Shown in pieces: positions 30,533-32,142 of a DNA stretch of 32,142 nucleotides. Where the stretch lies: positions 1 through 32,142 of the forward strand of contig DATLFP010000101.1 of the NCBI GenBank assembly GCA_035540955.1, in the 5' to 3' direction. Position 1 is the stretch's first letter; each line of letters starts with the position of its first letter. The position numbers were made by a program, and so were the translations under genes. The notes under the pieces are model-generated. The model had not been told where the DNA came from, searched no databases, and saw only the letters and a program-made list of their open reading frames with translations. Source of the DNA: DATLFP01 sp035540955 (GTDB lineage: Bacteria; Actinomycetota; Acidimicrobiia; Acidimicrobiales; CADCSY01).

Positions 30533-31696
30533 TCATGAGGCGGGAACCGCGACGAGCCCGGCGGCCGCTTCGACGTTGCGCCGGATGCTCTGCATCGCGA
30601 CCCGGCGATCGCCGTCGGACAGGTTCGCCCAGCTGTCGTCGAGGGTCGAGACCCATGCGCTCAGCACCGACACGCAGTGCCGGAGCTCCTCGCTCGGCGT
30701 GGAGCGCGGCTCGGCGACCTCACTGCCCTCGGCGACCGTGAGGGCGGTCGGCACGACCGTCGGCTCGGCCAAGACGTCTCCCGGTGCGACCCGACGGGAC
30801 CGCGCCGCCGCCGCCAGCACGACGAGGGGAAGAGCGGCCGCCAGGACCACCAGCCCGAGCCGGCGATGGGTCGGCGGCTGGCTGGCGAGCTGCGCGATCG
30901 CCGGTCCCGATGGGCTCTGGGCCGCCGGTGCCAGCCCCACTGGCTCCACGGCCGCGCTCGCGTTCGGCGCCGCGGCGGCCCGCACGGCCGATGGTGCGGC
31001 GACCGCGGGCTCGCCAGGATCGTCGCCCGCCGGGTGCACCGCGCCGCCGTCGCGGGTGCGCTCTCCAGCGTCCGCCGCCGCCGCCGGCCGCGGCTCGACG
31101 AAGTTCTGCGTGAGCCACCACGATCCACCGCTGCGGACCGCGCCGATGCCGATGACCTTGAAGCGGCCATCGAGGATGTTCGCCCGGTGACCGGCACTGG
31201 CCATCAGCGCGCGATGGGCCTCGTCGACGCTCGGAGCCCGGGCGACGTTCTCGCCGAGGGCCCGCGCCTGCAAGCGCTCCCGCGTCCCGCGGGCGAAGTA
31301 GGCGTCGTTGTGGGACAGCGCGCCGGCCCGGGCCATCGATGCGCTCCAGTCCTTGGCGATCGCCGACACGTCATCCCGCGGCACGAGGACCGGCAGCGCG
31401 GCCGACACCCGCTCCTCGTTGACCTTGGCCAGCAGCCGGCTGGCCGCCTCCTCGGCGGTCATCGCCGGACGGGCCGTCGTGGTCGTCGTCGGGGGCGGCG
31501 GCTCGGTGGTCGTGGTGGTCGGCGGCGCCCCGGCGCCGGGACAGGTCACCAGCGTCTCGAACAGGCACGGCTCCGACGCCGTCCCGCCGGCGGCCGCCCC
31601 GCCGATCCCCAACACCACGATCACGAGCCCCACTGCCACCGATGCCCGCTGTCCCCACCGTCGCCGCGAGCACCGCGGCGTCGTCTCCCCGTCCAT
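30533..31696 (-). CDS. CAP/SCP-domain (YkwD-like) membrane-anchored extracellular protein
   Basis: 387 residues. Hydrophobic signal anchor (about 18-38), Thr/Pro-rich linker (about 58-77), a CAP domain (about 80-200) with H129 (LSHNDAYF), E149 (LGENVA), H170 (GHRANILDGRF) and WWLTQNFVEP, then an Ala/Pro-rich spacer, a second membrane helix (about 279-298) and a tail of about 90 residues with a predicted helical end (SDGDRRVAMQSIRRNVEAAA). Bacterial YkwD-type CAP proteins are extracellular with mostly unknown activity. The ATG at 31696 is preceded by GGGGAGG four bases upstream, so it is SD-led and probably has a longer leader than its neighbours. The Thr-rich linker resembles that of the anchored protein at 132-1010. 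Confidence 0.85.
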   Translation of the reverse strand: MDGETTPRCSRRRWGQRASVAVGLVIVVLGIGGAAAGGTASEPCLFETLVTCPGAGAPPTTTTTEPPPPTTTTTARPAMTAEEAASRLLAKVNEERVSAALPVLVPRDDVSAIAKDWSASMARAGALSHNDAYFARGTRERLQARALGENVARAPSVDEAHRALMASAGHRANILDGRFKVIGIGAVRSGGSWWLTQNFVEPRPAAAADAGERTRDGGAVHPAGDDPGEPAVAAPSAVRAAAAPNASAAVEPVGLAPAAQSPSGPAIAQLASQPPTHRRLGLVVLAAALPLVVLAAAARSRRVAPGDVLAEPTVVPTALTVAEGSEVAEPRSTPSEELRHCVSVLSAWVSTLDDSWANLSDGDRRVAMQSIRRNVEAAAGLVAVPAS

Positions 31697-31792
31697 CTGA
31701 CCTCCCCGTCAGCGTGTCTGGGCGTTCGCACCCCGGAGTGCCCCTGCCGTGGCTCGGAAGGAATGTCCGCTCATGGGGTTCTTGTGCCTTCT

Positions 31793-31819
31793 GTGGCTAT
31801 TGACGGGGAACGTAGCCAC
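31793..31819 (-). promoter_or_regulatory. 7-bp stem hairpin in the CAP-gene upstream region
   Basis: GTGGCTA and TAGCCAC are perfect inverted repeats around a 13-base loop, about 100 bp upstream of the CAP-gene ATG. On the minus strand the loop contains CGTTCCCC and the segment reads TACGTT, a possible -10. It may be an RNA leader stem or a protein site; neither is shown. Confidence 0.3.
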
Positions 31820-32054
31820 TTGTGACGCCAATTAGTAGGGGAATCGCGACGTTGCGCGCGCACCTCACGCTCCGTGCGGTTGGTCGCACGTTTCGTAGCG
31901 GGTTGTTCAACCGGGTTCAGCGGCCGGCGAGTTCGGCAGCAAGGGGGGATGACTGTCAGGTAGACCCGAGGCTTGGCGACAGGTGCGGCGTGCCACTGAA
32001 CGAGGCTGATCGACGCACCACCGAAGAACCGGCAGTCGGCGTGGCCCCACTCGC

Positions 32055-32101
32055 TTCTTGGAGCACCCCGACGCGTAGAGCACGCTTGCTTGCTCCAAGA
32101 A
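32055..32101. repeat. 47-bp hairpin repeat, copy 2
   Basis: Same length as the element at 27639-27685, with 39 of 47 positions identical. The outer 11 bp (TTCTTGGAGCA/TGCTCCAAGAA) pair perfectly; the middle of the stem is degenerate. It probably terminates a gene beyond the window edge on the minus strand, which would end just past 32142 or a little further. Confidence 0.7.
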
Positions 32102-32142
32102 CGCCGGCGCTCCGAAGTGCCGATCGGCGTCTCCCGCGAGAG

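Larger units (their letters stand above)
31697..32142. other. Intergenic stretch upstream of the CAP gene, no convincing gene
   Basis: 446 bp. The part nearest the CAP gene is its likely promoter and leader. Hairpin-capable segments are at 31793-31819, 31873-31890 (CGTGCG/CGCACG) and 32055-32101. It contains the most AT-rich patch I noticed (around 31828-31842, CCAATTAGTAGGGG). A 63-codon minus-strand frame at 31907-32098 runs through the hairpin and is not credible. I searched by eye for tRNA arms and for c-di-AMP or c-di-GMP riboswitch cores and found none. Confidence 0.5.

Noticed and set aside
31697..31870. c-di-AMP or c-di-GMP riboswitch before the CAP gene
   Set aside because: Inspected the minus strand for the conserved cores of these classes; not found. 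Only a simple stem remains.
31895..31920. T-arm-like GGTTC and a GGTTGTTCAACC hairpin suggesting a tRNA
   Set aside because: The loop is two bases, and no anticodon arm, acceptor stem or 7-nt T loop could be built around it.
31907..32098. A 63-codon minus-strand frame starting in the 47-bp hairpin
   Set aside because: Its first residues come from the hairpin repeat. The same peptide-like start appears from the copy at 27639-27685, so it is a repeat artefact.

Overview
The window is GC-rich bacterial DNA with dense genes, frequent GTG starts and short gaps. A surface protein carries six ~42-residue repeats of the GYWLV...DGGIF.FG type, which I associate with Acidimicrobiia-like actinobacteria. 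That placement is an inference from style and repeat type; no rRNA, tRNA, insertion sequence, phage gene or CRISPR array was seen. The content is chromosomal metabolism, signalling and cell-surface genes.

Layout. (1) 1-2460: the 3' end of a pseudouridine-5'-phosphate glycosidase gene, then on the minus strand a translationally coupled pair of exported proteins (repeat protein, then a Thr-rich anchored protein). (2) 2462-9791: a class III aminotransferase divergent from gltB-gltD (glutamate synthase), the nitrogen-assimilation core. (3) 9901-17834: a signalling island with a small unknown protein, a receiver-RsbW-like kinase fusion, a single-domain receiver, two coupled sensor histidine kinases, another single-domain receiver, a CHASE3/HAMP/PP2C (SpoIIE-type) phosphatase and a solute-binding lipoprotein. 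(4) 17862-26148: a Tam-like methyltransferase divergent from a GntR/HutC regulator, then a VOC protein, a GlcD-like FAD oxidase, a ThDP enzyme, a FAD oxidoreductase and a D-aminoacylase-like amidohydrolase. (5) 26158-31696: an SDR, a DUF2461 protein, a class I aminotransferase plus omega-amidase-like operon, a Gfo/Idh/MocA oxidoreductase and a CAP-domain surface protein. (6) 31697-32142: no convincing gene, with hairpins.

The most striking non-coding pattern is that many genes have a -10-like TANNNT exactly six bases before the start codon. This fits leaderless transcription and was used to choose starts. Two intergenic regions look like dedicated operators: three tandem 11-bp repeats between tam and the GntR gene, and a perfect 7+7 palindrome covering the -35 positions of both divergent promoters at 24418-24433. 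Two copies of a 47-bp hairpin (27639-27685 and 32055-32101) form a small dispersed repeat family, one copy placed as a bidirectional terminator.

Functionally, gltBD, the two aminotransferases and the omega-amidase form an amino-nitrogen theme. The GlcD-like oxidase and ThDP enzyme could act in sequence on a 2-hydroxy acid. The signalling island combines two-component parts with partner-switch parts (RsbW-like kinase, PP2C phosphatase), but no sigma factor or STAS protein lies in the window.
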